Shown in pieces: positions 47,273-57,284 of a DNA stretch of 64,000 bases; within the stretch, counting starts at the first letter, position 1, and each line of letters starts with the position of its first letter. The position numbers and the translations under genes are program-made. This DNA comes from JAGVIE01 sp964520905 (GTDB taxonomy: Bacteria > Bacteroidota > Ignavibacteria > UBA10030 > SZUA-254), in the NCBI GenBank assembly GCA_964520905.1, contig CAZFQL010000003.1, positions 197,949 to 261,948 on the forward strand. Direction: 5' to 3'. A model generated the notes under the pieces. That model saw only the letters and a program-made list of their open reading frames with translations, did not search any database and was not told the origin of the DNA.

Positions 47273-48294
47273 ACAAGTCTCCGAACGTTGTAGTCACACC
47301 ATTTGGCCCGATACCAAAGTACGAAGGAGCTTTACAGAAAAAAGCACGACTGTTACAAGGATATTATCGTCAGGAAATTTTGCAGTCACCAATGGGAACA
47401 GGTCCAACCGAACAGGACGGCCAAAATTATTGCAATATGCTGGTTGACGGAGAGAAACACGGCAGAAATTTTCTAACTCAAGAAATCTTTGAGTACGCCA
47501 AGTTCCGATGCCGAGACAAACGGAATATTGAAACGATAGAAGAGTTTCGGCTTTTCAACAACATGCTCTCCAGTCAGCCTATGTGCTTTAATCTGTTTGT
47601 TCCCCTACGATCCGCTGTGAGAGAAGGTAAAGAGTTTGTTACAAGAGTGTTTCAGAGTGTATTACCTCAACTCAAAATATCAAAGATAATCAACATTGAA
47701 ATTGAATATATCCCAATTCCGATTGAAGAATATATCGATGACAAAACTGCCTTTGATGCATTTGTTGAATACCGCACCAAGAGTTGGGAAAAGGGTTGTA
47801 TAGCTATCGAAACAAAATATGTTGACTCGTTGGGGAAGAATAACCCAAAGAATATGAAACGAAAACTAGAGGTAGCTCAAGAAGTGGGCTGCTTCACCCC
47901 AGACGGGTTAAACTTAATCACAGCAAATTGTCCACAGATCGTCCGCAACTTTCTCTTAACGGAGAAATATCGATTAAATCACTCATTCAGCATTTCACAT
48001 TCAATTATGCTCGCATTGAACGAAGACAAGGAGTCCGGCACCGAAATACAGAAATTGAAGAATGTTCTTCGCCCTGAATTTCAGTCAAAGATAGAAAAGA
48101 TCTCATTGGAAGATTTTGCCCAAGCAGTTCGCGATCATTGCCCAACGGAAGAAATTGCATGGATTGAGAATTTAAGAAGACGATATCTGGATATGAAGAA
48201 AGCTGCAGAGTTGGCGGAGGCGGTGGTGAGGAGAGTGGTGGGGTTTGTAGTAGCGAGCGAGGAAGAGTTTGAGAAGTATAAAATAACGGAGTAG
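47269..48294 (+). CDS. Putative PD-(D/E)XK restriction endonuclease (PGN_0703-like)
   Basis: 341 residues from a GTG that overlaps the HsdS-like remnant. A PD-(D/E)XK core is visible: FDAFVEYRTKSW with Asp163, then GCIAIETKYVDSLG with Glu181-x-Lys183. SQPMCFNLFVPLR just before it matches the family I recall as PGN_0703-type putative restriction endonucleases. The C-terminus (AAELAEAVVRRVVGF) is helical. There is no methyltransferase nearby, so either protection comes from elsewhere or it is not a classical restriction enzyme. Base composition is like the surrounding island. Confidence 0.65.
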   Translation: MNKSPNVVVTPFGPIPKYEGALQKKARLLQGYYRQEILQSPMGTGPTEQDGQNYCNMLVDGEKHGRNFLTQEIFEYAKFRCRDKRNIETIEEFRLFNNMLSSQPMCFNLFVPLRSAVREGKEFVTRVFQSVLPQLKISKIINIEIEYIPIPIEEYIDDKTAFDAFVEYRTKSWEKGCIAIETKYVDSLGKNNPKNMKRKLEVAQEVGCFTPDGLNLITANCPQIVRNFLLTEKYRLNHSFSISHSIMLALNEDKESGTEIQKLKNVLRPEFQSKIEKISLEDFAQAVRDHCPTEEIAWIENLRRRYLDMKKAAELAEAVVRRVVGFVVASEEEFEKYKITE

Positions 48295-48652
48295 GAAAAG
48301 AGAAGCAATATGGAAGGGAAATGATAGTAAGCAAAAAGTAATGCGGCTAAAGCCATTATTTTTAAAAAATATTATCAGTCTGCTAATTTATCAGTTGACT
48401 AAAGTCAACTGCTATGGATATAAAGAGCAACTGCAATAAATACAAAGAGCAACTGTAATAAATAAGAAAGATAGTCCATTGCAGTTCACTTCTCCTAAAG
48501 GTCCGAAGGACTCCTTTGGAGGATGGCTTTGCCAAGTGAACTGAAAAAGAAATAAAAAAACATTTGGCTTCAGCCACATAATTCTAACTGCAAGAGATAG
48601 AAGAAGTGAATTCTATAGATTATTAATTAAATAACCATCAAAAGGAAAAATC
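48295..48652. other. Intergenic stretch with REP-like palindromes
   Basis: 358 bp without a gene; described under the repeat entry. It also carries a 19-21 bp tandem repeat AAAGAGCAACTG(C/T)AATAAATA at about 48422-48462. Confidence 0.6.
48345..48575. repeat. Cluster of REP-like palindromes
   Basis: GGCTAAAGCC (48345-48354), GTTGACTAAAGTCAAC (48394-48409), a long hairpin with outer arms CAGTTCACTT/AAGTGAACTG (48482-48543) enclosing CTCCTAAAGG and CCTTTGGAG, and GGCTTCAGCC (48566-48575). The GGCT-AAGCC and GTTGACT-AGTCAAC cores are of the type mobilised by RAYT (REP-associated tyrosine) transposases; no RAYT gene is present in the window. Confidence 0.6.
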
Positions 48653-48838
48653 ATGGAAGAATCAAAACAAAACGCACAGCCGGTAATTAGTGAATACAAA
48701 GGCAAACCGACCCTACGCATACCAATCGTGGACGATCCATCTCCCGATACGGCATGGCACTGGTTTACATTCGGTAAAACCAAAGCCAAAGCAATTGTGA
48801 AGTTCTATGATGCGATAAAGAAATTTGCAGAAGAATAA
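48653..48838 (+). CDS. Small conserved-looking protein of unknown function
   Basis: 61 residues with AAAAGGAAAAATC before the ATG. ISEYKGKPTLRIPI, then FTFGKTKAKAIVKFYDAIKK. The arrangement of a short N-terminal strand pair followed by F-x-FG-x-x-KA-x-x-I and a helix is one I have seen in small hypothetical proteins of many bacteria. Charged, soluble, no signal peptide. It stands 21 bp ahead of the TMTC-like gene. Confidence 0.6.
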   Translation: MEESKQNAQPVISEYKGKPTLRIPIVDDPSPDTAWHWFTFGKTKAKAIVKFYDAIKKFAEE

Positions 48839-48859
48839 CTATACCATTGAATTGTTTTT

Positions 48860-50554
48860 GTGGCTTATAGATCAGCCAAAATATTTTTTTCATTCCTTGT
48901 TACAATAATTGTAACCCTTATAGTTTATTGGGAATCGCTCGATAATCAATTTACTACATGGGATGATCCGGCTTATATACTCAATAATCCACACATTAAA
49001 GAGTTATCGGTAGAATCGGTTGTTCGAATTTTTACAACACCTCAATATCTGCGTAATTACCAGCCACTTGTTTTGGTCTCTTATGCGGTTGATTATCACT
49101 ATAGCCAACTGAATGCCTATAGCTACCACCTAACGAATCTTATAATCCACCTATGCAATACGATTTTTGTTTTAATAATATTCTACAGCCTTACAGAAGA
49201 ACTAAAAATATCGACAATCGTCGCACTATTTTTTGGCATACATCCGATGCATGTGGAGTCGGTAGCGTGGCTCTCGGCAAGGTCCGATCTTCTTTTCGCT
49301 TTCTTCTATTTAACTTCGATCATCTTCTATCTTGCCTATCATCGTAGTGATGAGCAGAAGAGATATTATTTATTTTCACTTGCATTATTTATATTAGCAA
49401 TTCTCTCGAAGGCGCTTGCTGTATCCCTGCCCCTTATACTATTGTTGCTCGATTACTACGGAGGCAGAAAATTTGACAGGAAAATGTTATTGGAAAAGAT
49501 TCCGTTTCTAATCATTGCTGCTGCAGGCGGGATGGTTGCTTTCCTCGGCAGGACGGCGGTGAATATTCCCGGCACAGCCGATACATATTCATTTATAGAT
49601 AGAGTGTTACTCGGTAGCTATAGTACAATCGGCTATTTGTGGAAAATTTTATTTCCGGCAAAACTATGCGCAATTTATAACTATCCTGAAAAAATAAATG
49701 GCTCGCTCCATATAGAAGTCTGGTTTTATCTTCTGCTATTTATTCTCATCCTTTTTGTTACCGTTTATTCGTGGAGATATTCTAAGAAGATATTTTTTGG
49801 ATTGATGTTTTTCTTCCTTACGATAGCCTCGGTTCTCCCATTCTTTAATTTACCGCTTCCGATCATGGCTGACCGGTACAGTTATCTTCCTTCGCTCGGT
49901 TTGTTTTTCCTTCTTGCCGTGGGCAATCAAAAATTCGGAAGTATGTTGTCTGTGAGGATGAATTCCCGCGCGCCTCGTTTTGTTTTAGGTGCAATTCTCA
50001 GCTTATACATCATTTGGCTTGCAAGTTTGACTTATGGCAGAACAAAAGTCTGGATGGATGGAGTTACGTTGTGGTCGGATGTAATCAGGTTTTATCCGAA
50101 CGATTCTGGTTCATATAAAAATCGGGGGACCGCATACCTCACCGCAGGAAAATATTATGAAGCTAAGATTGATTTTGACAGGGCATTGAATTTGAGACCC
50201 AATTATCCGGACGCACTAATCGGGCGGGGAATTGCCTTTGTAACACAGAATTATTTTGACGATGCACTAAAAGATTTTTCAAATGCCATAATATTTGATC
50301 CGCAGAATGCACCGGCATATTTCAATAAAGGATTCACCCTGTCTAATCTTGGACGTTTCGGAGAGGCGATCCAATCATATTCAAGAGCGATTGATTTGAA
50401 GTATGATTATGGTGAGGCATATGTCAATAGAGGATTAATGAAACTTCAATTAAGCGATACCGTTGGCGCCTGTTTGGATTTGTATCGTGCGGCGAAAGAT
50501 TTGCATTTTAAACCTGCGGAAGAATTTTACAATGAAATCTGCCTGAAGAAGTGA
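48860..50554 (+). CDS. TMTC-like membrane protein with C-terminal TPR repeats
   Basis: 564 residues from a GTG. About ten membrane segments occupy residues 1-400. The first extracytoplasmic loop has QFTTWDDPAYILNN and YHLTNLIIHLCN, and FFGIHPMHVESVAWLSAR follows; these are hallmarks of the TMTC/GT-C-like family, whose loop Asp pair is catalytic in O-mannosyltransferases. The C-terminal 150 residues are four or so TPR units (SGSYKNRGTAYLTAGKYYEA; APAYFNKGFTLSNLGRFGEA). A lipid-linked-sugar glycosyltransferase role, perhaps on exported proteins, is inferred. Confidence 0.82.
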   Translation: MAYRSAKIFFSFLVTIIVTLIVYWESLDNQFTTWDDPAYILNNPHIKELSVESVVRIFTTPQYLRNYQPLVLVSYAVDYHYSQLNAYSYHLTNLIIHLCNTIFVLIIFYSLTEELKISTIVALFFGIHPMHVESVAWLSARSDLLFAFFYLTSIIFYLAYHRSDEQKRYYLFSLALFILAILSKALAVSLPLILLLLDYYGGRKFDRKMLLEKIPFLIIAAAGGMVAFLGRTAVNIPGTADTYSFIDRVLLGSYSTIGYLWKILFPAKLCAIYNYPEKINGSLHIEVWFYLLLFILILFVTVYSWRYSKKIFFGLMFFFLTIASVLPFFNLPLPIMADRYSYLPSLGLFFLLAVGNQKFGSMLSVRMNSRAPRFVLGAILSLYIIWLASLTYGRTKVWMDGVTLWSDVIRFYPNDSGSYKNRGTAYLTAGKYYEAKIDFDRALNLRPNYPDALIGRGIAFVTQNYFDDALKDFSNAIIFDPQNAPAYFNKGFTLSNLGRFGEAIQSYSRAIDLKYDYGEAYVNRGLMKLQLSDTVGACLDLYRAAKDLHFKPAEEFYNEICLKK

Positions 50555-50933
50555 ATAATGATGTGAAGCAAGTTTCATGCGGGGGCATGATAGGGCGTTC
50601 CGGAGAATAAAATAGTTATAGAATTTTATTGCTGTGATTCCGGGAGTTGTCAAATTATGTAACTAGTTTCATACAATAATCTTACCTGAAGTATATCTCT
50701 ACCATCCGATAATGGTCGGAAGCAAAACGAAGATAATGTAATTTTTCCACTCATTCTGAGATTCTATCGATTTTCCGGCAAAAAGTGCTATTTGATGGCA
50801 ATCTAAACCTGTGAGGAAAGCCACAATACCTGTTGAAGATTTGGGATAGATTAGATAAGTTTTAACAGCATAAGTGTGTCTGTTAATGTAATTTGTGGCA
50901 ACAGAAGATCAAGAAACATTAGGAGTTTAGTTT
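50555..50933. other. Intergenic stretch, no gene seen
   Basis: 379 bp, no coding signal or strong terminator. An AGGAG site at about 50920 belongs to the next gene. Confidence 0.4.
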
Positions 50934-52532
50934 ATGGTGGATATACAGCAGGTTTTATCGAAATTAAATTTCGGAAGGGTAGATGGTGAGACCGATAACC
51001 GTTTCGAGCAGTGTTTCATCGGGACTGAAATGCTTAGACAGGTACTATTACCCCAGCATTCGCTCGTTGTCGGGAACAAAGGATCGGGTAAAAGCGCCAT
51101 GTGCCGTCTCCTTGTTGACGACCTTCAGAAAGTAAAACCACTTCTTCCTAAACAATACGAAGAAATTATTTGCGTTCCTGCTTATGGACTTCAGAGTGAG
51201 GAAGAAATACCAACCATCGAGCTTCGAGAGCTTAATCCACAGACGGTTGACGAATTTCGGTACTATTGGTTATCATATCTTGGATTAAAAGTTGCTTCTA
51301 CACTCCTTCGCAATAAGAAAATGGAAGCATTGATATTGAAAAGTACAAATGAAAATGTTAAAAATGCTCATTCCACATTAAAGCATTTACTTGTCGATGT
51401 TGGGCTGTCTGAACAAAAAGGCGTCGTCGCTATATTACTTCATAAGTATCATAAACTAAAGCAATCCCGATCTTCCAAATCTCAAGTTAAATCATACGAT
51501 CAACATATTGCAGCAAATTTCAAGCAAAGAACCGGTGTAAGCATTATCGCGATGTTAGAGGCTATTGATACGATACTAAGAGAAACTAAATCCCTGGTAT
51601 GGATCATGCTGGATAAGTTGGACTTATTGTATGTCGATGACATAAATAAATTGCGCGCATCAATAACTGGCTTGGTGCAATTACTGGTTCAGTATGGAAA
51701 TCAATTCAAAAATATTCACTTCAAGATATTTCTACGCAATGATATATATAGACAACTGCACATCGTGAATAAATCGCACCTCATCAGCTATACTACCGAT
51801 ATGAAATGGCGCGGCTCTCTTCTTTTGAAGCTGTTAGTCGCACGCGCTGTCGTTGATCCTCAGGTTCAAGCATACTGTCAGGAAATGCTCGGAGAACCGG
51901 TCGATGTCACGACTGTTATCCTCGGATCGGACGAGTATGTTCTTCGCGTTTTCTATACCATTTTTGAGCCGACTATAAACCAGCAGGGAGCCGAGGACCG
52001 ATCTGCTTTGTCTACACATCAATGGATATTGAAGCGGCTTGTTGATGGAATGGGAAACAGCTTTCCTCGAGAACTGATCCATCTTGGAAATCGTGCCGTT
52101 GAAAAACAGCGTGAGTATGACCGGATAGAGGGGAATCATAATTCGACACGCTTAATTAGCATGAAAGCATTAAAGGAAGCATTCCAATCCATCTCTCAAT
52201 ATAGATGCGATACATACCTCTATTCTGAGTTTCCGCATCTTGCAAAACATTTCAATGTTTTCCGCGGCAGCGACAGTGCAATGTTCCATCGTGAAGAGTT
52301 GTATATGCTCTTTGAGCCATTATCACCAAAGGGCGACGAAGCTGTTCGTGCGGTATTTGATGTAGGTTTATTAATGCCGCTTGGCAACAATGTTGACTCC
52401 AGCAGAAAATTCAAAGTACCTTTATTGTATCGTGCCGGTCTTGGCATCACCGAACGCAAGAGGAACCTATATCCAAAACAGCGTAAGAGTACCTACGAAA
52501 ATGACCCGGTAAAAGTAGATAAAGAGTACTAA
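50934..52532 (+). CDS. Sll1717-type P-loop ATPase
   Basis: 532 residues. The opening LNFGRVDGETDNRFEQCFIG followed by Walker A GNKGSGKSAMC (47-57) is the pattern of the Sll1717-family P-loop ATPases. A Walker-B-like strand WIMLDKLDLLY lies near residue 222, followed by KIFLRNDIYRQL, as in AAA/KAP-like STAND ATPases. The C-terminus (GLGITERKRNLYPKQRKSTY) is basic. Such ATPases occur singly or in defence-type settings; no partner nuclease or effector is adjacent here, though the restriction-like island lies 2.6 kb upstream. Confidence 0.7.
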   Translation: MVDIQQVLSKLNFGRVDGETDNRFEQCFIGTEMLRQVLLPQHSLVVGNKGSGKSAMCRLLVDDLQKVKPLLPKQYEEIICVPAYGLQSEEEIPTIELRELNPQTVDEFRYYWLSYLGLKVASTLLRNKKMEALILKSTNENVKNAHSTLKHLLVDVGLSEQKGVVAILLHKYHKLKQSRSSKSQVKSYDQHIAANFKQRTGVSIIAMLEAIDTILRETKSLVWIMLDKLDLLYVDDINKLRASITGLVQLLVQYGNQFKNIHFKIFLRNDIYRQLHIVNKSHLISYTTDMKWRGSLLLKLLVARAVVDPQVQAYCQEMLGEPVDVTTVILGSDEYVLRVFYTIFEPTINQQGAEDRSALSTHQWILKRLVDGMGNSFPRELIHLGNRAVEKQREYDRIEGNHNSTRLISMKALKEAFQSISQYRCDTYLYSEFPHLAKHFNVFRGSDSAMFHREELYMLFEPLSPKGDEAVRAVFDVGLLMPLGNNVDSSRKFKVPLLYRAGLGITERKRNLYPKQRKSTYENDPVKVDKEY

Positions 52533-52691
52533 ACAAACAATGTATTAGGGGGTTTTTTGTAGAAATCAGCAATCCCGCGGTTTCTCTTGACTAAGTATTT
52601 ATTTATTCCTACCTTATCGTGTACAATCTAATCGAAGCGAGTGTGGCAATCTTCAAAGGGGTGAGAAATTGAATAATTGTCAGGTACCTAA

Positions 52692-55600
52692 GTGAAGTTT
52701 CCGATATCCAGAATAATAACATTTCTTCTTGCTCTTCTTTTCCTTGCAAGTCAAATGCTTGCTCAAGGATGGGTTTGGCAGCCGAGCGGTACAACAAAAA
52801 ATCTTCGGGGTGTTTTTTTTACAGATGCATACCATGGCATCGTTGTTGGAGATGGTGGAACAATTCTCAGAACAACAAACGGCGGTTTGTTCTGGGGCAT
52901 CCAATATAGTGGAGTTACACAGAATATTCAATCTGTTGCCTTTGGAGATTCGAGCAATGGTATTGCAGTCGGAGACAGTGGGGTAATTCTTCGTACAACA
53001 GATGGAGGAAGTAACTGGACAAGTCAATCGAGTGGTCGCTCACTTACATTCACGAGTGTTTCATACCCGCATGTGAACAAAGCAGTTGTGGTGGGAGATA
53101 GCGGGGCTGTGTTGCAATCAACTGATAGAGGGATCACTTGGACACCACAGTTAAGTGGAACTGATAAATGGCTCACCGGAGTTTCATTCACTAATTCAAG
53201 TTTTGGAATTGCTGTAGGTAGTGCTGGTACGATCTTACGAACCACAAATGGTGGAGCGGTCTGGTTGAATCATCCGAGTCTGACATGGCACTCTTTAATG
53301 GGGGTTTCGTGTCTTAGTGATGTCGGATATGTCATAAGTGATTATGCAAGTTGGTATAAAACGATGGACAGTGGTTTAACATGGACGAACTTTGATGGGC
53401 TATATAATCTTAATGGTAATCTCAGAGGGATTTCATTCATTGATCGTGATAAAGGAACAGTTGTTGGGTCTGGGTTTATATGTCAAACTGAGTTGGGAGG
53501 CGAAGGTTGGTCTGCAATTGGTGTAAGATTCCAGCTTAAAGCCGTATCGTCAACGGGACTGACAGCACAAACAGCAGTGGGAAATAACGGTGCCATCGTC
53601 CGTACTTATGATGAACGATGGATCCCTCCCGATATCGAATTACAGTATCCGGCAGATAATTCTTCTGATGTTCCGCTCACATTTATTGAGTCGGCATTAG
53701 CTTCAGTGCAATTGAAATGGCGTCATTACTTATATACAGTGAGCACCTCAGCGCATTATAGAGTTCAAATCGGTACCGATTCAACATTTCAATCTAATAT
53801 ATTAGTTGACTACACGCCAGATCGATATAGTTATAATATTAGAGATACTGCTCTTATCGTGTCGTCGTTTCGACCTTTGACGAAATATTTTTGGCGGGTT
53901 TGTGTAATTGATTATGGACGATATCAGGATGTATGGAGTAAATGGTCTGCCTCATGGAGTTTCACGACCGGTGATTACCCACGAGCAACGATCCGACAGA
54001 TTCAAGAAATATCGCACGACTCTCTTCTTATCGCAGATTCGTTACAAAATTCAATTGCATCCCGTTCCGTTTTGCAGCATTCACCGTTCCGTGACAGCGT
54101 ATTGTATATTATTGCGCGATGCATTTATCCCCCCTCACTTTTCACTTGTCAACCCGCTCGCATGGTTGTCACTGATACTGCTCATGAAATATCTCCGTGG
54201 TGCGGAATTACGGTTCATTGGTATAAAGGGGATTCTCTCTCTTTTATGGATATCCAAAGGGGGCAAATCCTTGGGATCGGCGGCAGAGTCCGGGAGGAAC
54301 CAACTAATAATATGAACAGCAACACTGTATTCAAATCTATTGCATTCGAAGTTATTGCTATGGATTCCTCTTTAATCTCTCCTCTACCGGTTAATGTTAC
54401 TGATTTTTTTGAAGGAGTTCTACCTCAGGGTAAATCAAAATTCAGCACGGGGGAACAGTATGAAGGATCTGTTGTAGAATTCCGTAATCTCACTGTTCAC
54501 TCTATTCTGAGTCAAGCAGATGGTATGTTCAACCTCAGTGATGGGGCAGGCAATATTATTGCAACATCGGATGTATCTCGATGGTTCACGCTGCGCAGTC
54601 ATCGGGATCCATTATCAACGTATTCAATACCCCCGTTAGGTTCGCATATAGACACGATCCGTGGAGTATTATCGACAGCTTACGGTGCGGAGAGTGGTAT
54701 TGCCGGGTATCGTTATAGAATTGCACCAATCGATCCCGGCGATATTGTTTTTGGAGAACAGCGCCGCGGTGTTATTACGGGTACTATATACAACGATGAG
54801 AATCGCGATAGTATTAAAAATGCAGGTGAACAAGGGCTTGCAAATTGGCGGATAATTGTTACCGGGAAAGTTGGCGCATTATTTACAACAAATGAAAGTG
54901 GTGAATACTCAATTAGTGGTCTTGATTCAGGGTGGTATTTGGTAACCCTTTCTCCCAATTCAGGTTGGGTTAGAACGAAGCCCGGGGTTGACCAATATTC
55001 TTTTTATCTCAGTTTAAATGATACTGCAGCAGGTATAGATTATGGTGCATACTACCAGTGGTGTTCAATAGATGGGGTTGTATTTTACGATCATAATGAG
55101 AATGGTGCACAGGAAAGTTATGAGTCGGGTGTATCGAATTGTACTGTGGAAATAAATGGTCCCGTGAGTTCTTCAGTCCAGACCGATTCCACTGGATATT
55201 ATATTTTTCCTCATCTTGAACCGGGAACATACTCCCTATCTCTTCATTCTCCTTCCGGATTTGAACAGGTGCTGCCTCGATTTCAATGTGGGTACGATTA
55301 TAATTTTACCGCCTATGATATGCATTCATCAAATAATCGCTTTGCCATTCGATCGATTCCTACCAGAATCAAACTGAAGATATCTGTCATGGAAAACACA
55401 AGATTACAAAAAGAACTCGAATGGGGCATTCGTCCGGGAGCATCATATGGAATTTGGCGCGTTGACCCTTCTTGTACAGATTATGATTATTCCGAGGGGG
55501 AGACTGAAATTCCTCCTCAAGTATATGGCTTATTTGATGCAAGATTCGTCGACCCTCAACGAACAAGTGCACATTTCGGTTGTGGCGCGTATACCGATAT

Positions 55601-56984
55601 GAGGGATTTTATTTCCACATCGCAAATTGATACATTCAAATTGAGCTTCTTACCGGGATATATATGGGGTGGAGATTATCCGATGGTGCTACAATGGTCG
55701 AGTGCGGATGTCAGAAATTCTTTCATCTCATCCTTCCTTGTAGATAAACTCGGGGAGTGGATTGATATGAGGTGGAATAATTATCTTGTAGTGACTGATC
55801 CCGCTATTACTTCTTTATTGATTGTGACGCAAAGCCCACAAATTCCACCCGCCTATCTTAGAACGTGGAAAATGCTTTCTATTCCTGTGCAAGCAATCAA
55901 TCCACGAGTATGGTCAATCTTCCGCCCATCAGAACAAACCGGATTCTCATTCATACCAATAGCAGGTTACTCGTGGGCTGATAGCTTGCAGCCGGGAATG
56001 GGATACTGGATAAAATGTACCGGTATGATAGATTCAAGTGTTCTGTCGGGACCGTCAAGATTGTTGGATACGTTAAATCTATATCAAGGGTGGAATTTCA
56101 TCGGTGCTCTCAGTTCCCCGACTTTTGTGGATTCGATCGAGAAGATTCCATCTGAAATGGTTTTAGGGGAATTCTTCGGATATAAAACTTCTTATTCTGT
56201 CAGCGACGTAATCGAGCCGTTCAACGCTTACTGGGTGAAAGCAAGCCGGGATGGAAAGTTGATAATGAAATCTTCTGAATCCACGGCTTTTTGGAAAAAA
56301 GATATTACAGATAGATTCGCACAAAGCAGTTGTTTAATAATACAGGATGGTCATTGTAATGAAGCACGGCTATATTTCTCCGGTTACAACAGAATCGGGG
56401 ATGTTGATATTCAATCACTCGAATTACCGCCCTTACCGCCTGATGGAATATTTGATGTTAGGTTCAGTTCAAACCGGATGATGGAAATTATTGAAAATGG
56501 CGCAGAGAATGAATATCCGATTTTGATATCATCGGCAGTATATCCGATAAAGATAAGCTGGGATTTAACTTCAGGTGATTGTGCAGCATCGTTAAGAGTT
56601 GACGAAAATGAAGTGGGATTGAATATAAATAGCACTATCGAGATAAAGAAACCCTTAACCCGTCTGAGTCTGATCATTAGAGGTGGAACCGCTTTACCGA
56701 ATAATTTTGTACTTCATCAAAATTATCCTAATCCATTCAATCCAATCACAAGGATACAATATGCACTCCCGACTGATGCAAAAGTCAAACTGGTTATCTA
56801 CAACACCCTCGGACAAAGAATAGTAACACTCGTTGACCAAGTTATTCATGCCGGTTATCAGTCGGTTGAGTGGAATGCTTCTGATATAGCGAGTGGAGTC
56901 TACTTCTATAATCTTGAAGCGACTGGTGTTAGTGGTACCGAAAAAACGTTTACACAAATAAGGAAGATGATCATTATCAAATAG
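52692..56984 (+). CDS. Large secreted protein: Ycf48-like propeller, SdrD-B-like domains, GWN modules, T9SS tail
   Basis: 1430 residues from a GTG that gives a signal peptide (TFLLALLFLASQMLAQ). Residues 25-315 are Ycf48/BNR-like propeller blades, each with D-x-G-T-I-L-R-T-T-N/D-G-G and a W. An FnIII-like domain (about 320-430), then an unassigned region with an OB-like nucleic-acid/phosphatase accessory flavour (FEGVLPQGKSKFSTGEQYEG), then two SdrD-B/Cna-B-like domains (GTIYNDENRDSIKNAGEQGL; GVVFYDHNENGAQESYESGV). Modules TWKMLSIPV and GWNFIGALS precede a T9SS tail (NYPNPFNPITRIQYALP to RKMIIIK). Probable surface adhesin; no ligand known. Confidence 0.82.
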   Translation: MKFPISRIITFLLALLFLASQMLAQGWVWQPSGTTKNLRGVFFTDAYHGIVVGDGGTILRTTNGGLFWGIQYSGVTQNIQSVAFGDSSNGIAVGDSGVILRTTDGGSNWTSQSSGRSLTFTSVSYPHVNKAVVVGDSGAVLQSTDRGITWTPQLSGTDKWLTGVSFTNSSFGIAVGSAGTILRTTNGGAVWLNHPSLTWHSLMGVSCLSDVGYVISDYASWYKTMDSGLTWTNFDGLYNLNGNLRGISFIDRDKGTVVGSGFICQTELGGEGWSAIGVRFQLKAVSSTGLTAQTAVGNNGAIVRTYDERWIPPDIELQYPADNSSDVPLTFIESALASVQLKWRHYLYTVSTSAHYRVQIGTDSTFQSNILVDYTPDRYSYNIRDTALIVSSFRPLTKYFWRVCVIDYGRYQDVWSKWSASWSFTTGDYPRATIRQIQEISHDSLLIADSLQNSIASRSVLQHSPFRDSVLYIIARCIYPPSLFTCQPARMVVTDTAHEISPWCGITVHWYKGDSLSFMDIQRGQILGIGGRVREEPTNNMNSNTVFKSIAFEVIAMDSSLISPLPVNVTDFFEGVLPQGKSKFSTGEQYEGSVVEFRNLTVHSILSQADGMFNLSDGAGNIIATSDVSRWFTLRSHRDPLSTYSIPPLGSHIDTIRGVLSTAYGAESGIAGYRYRIAPIDPGDIVFGEQRRGVITGTIYNDENRDSIKNAGEQGLANWRIIVTGKVGALFTTNESGEYSISGLDSGWYLVTLSPNSGWVRTKPGVDQYSFYLSLNDTAAGIDYGAYYQWCSIDGVVFYDHNENGAQESYESGVSNCTVEINGPVSSSVQTDSTGYYIFPHLEPGTYSLSLHSPSGFEQVLPRFQCGYDYNFTAYDMHSSNNRFAIRSIPTRIKLKISVMENTRLQKELEWGIRPGASYGIWRVDPSCTDYDYSEGETEIPPQVYGLFDARFVDPQRTSAHFGCGAYTDMRDFISTSQIDTFKLSFLPGYIWGGDYPMVLQWSSADVRNSFISSFLVDKLGEWIDMRWNNYLVVTDPAITSLLIVTQSPQIPPAYLRTWKMLSIPVQAINPRVWSIFRPSEQTGFSFIPIAGYSWADSLQPGMGYWIKCTGMIDSSVLSGPSRLLDTLNLYQGWNFIGALSSPTFVDSIEKIPSEMVLGEFFGYKTSYSVSDVIEPFNAYWVKASRDGKLIMKSSESTAFWKKDITDRFAQSSCLIIQDGHCNEARLYFSGYNRIGDVDIQSLELPPLPPDGIFDVRFSSNRMMEIIENGAENEYPILISSAVYPIKISWDLTSGDCAASLRVDENEVGLNINSTIEIKKPLTRLSLIIRGGTALPNNFVLHQNYPNPFNPITRIQYALPTDAKVKLVIYNTLGQRIVTLVDQVIHAGYQSVEWNASDIASGVYFYNLEATGVSGTEKTFTQIRKMIIIK

Positions 56985-57284
56985 GCATGGCAGAAAATTA
57001 AAAAATATAAGACTCTCCGTTTGTCGCTTTCCCAAGCTTGATATTTTTTATTATCTTATTTCCAACTAAATATTTTCACAATATTATTACTACAGATTTA
57101 CGTCAGATTTCGAAATTTGCGCTTAGTTGTCAGCAGTGTCTATTTCTATCGCTTAAAGGCGAAGAGAATTTCAGATCCAAGCAAAACCTTCACCGAGGTT
57201 GGGAAAATATTATTATTAAAGTAAGTTGTAACTTCCTGGGTTTTTATCAAACCCATCGAAGAGATATGGTTGTTTTTTTATCAG
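56985..57284. other. Intergenic stretch before tRNA-Glu
   Basis: 300 bp. An open frame at 57038-57322 runs into the tRNA on the opposite strand and has no motif; nothing else is seen. Confidence 0.4.

Noticed and set aside
45370..48838. Integrative island inserted at tRNA-Arg
   Set aside because: No integrase or transposase gene and no repeat of the tRNA 3' end was found on the far side; the accessory DNA also lies on the 5' side of the tRNA, not the usual 3' attachment side.
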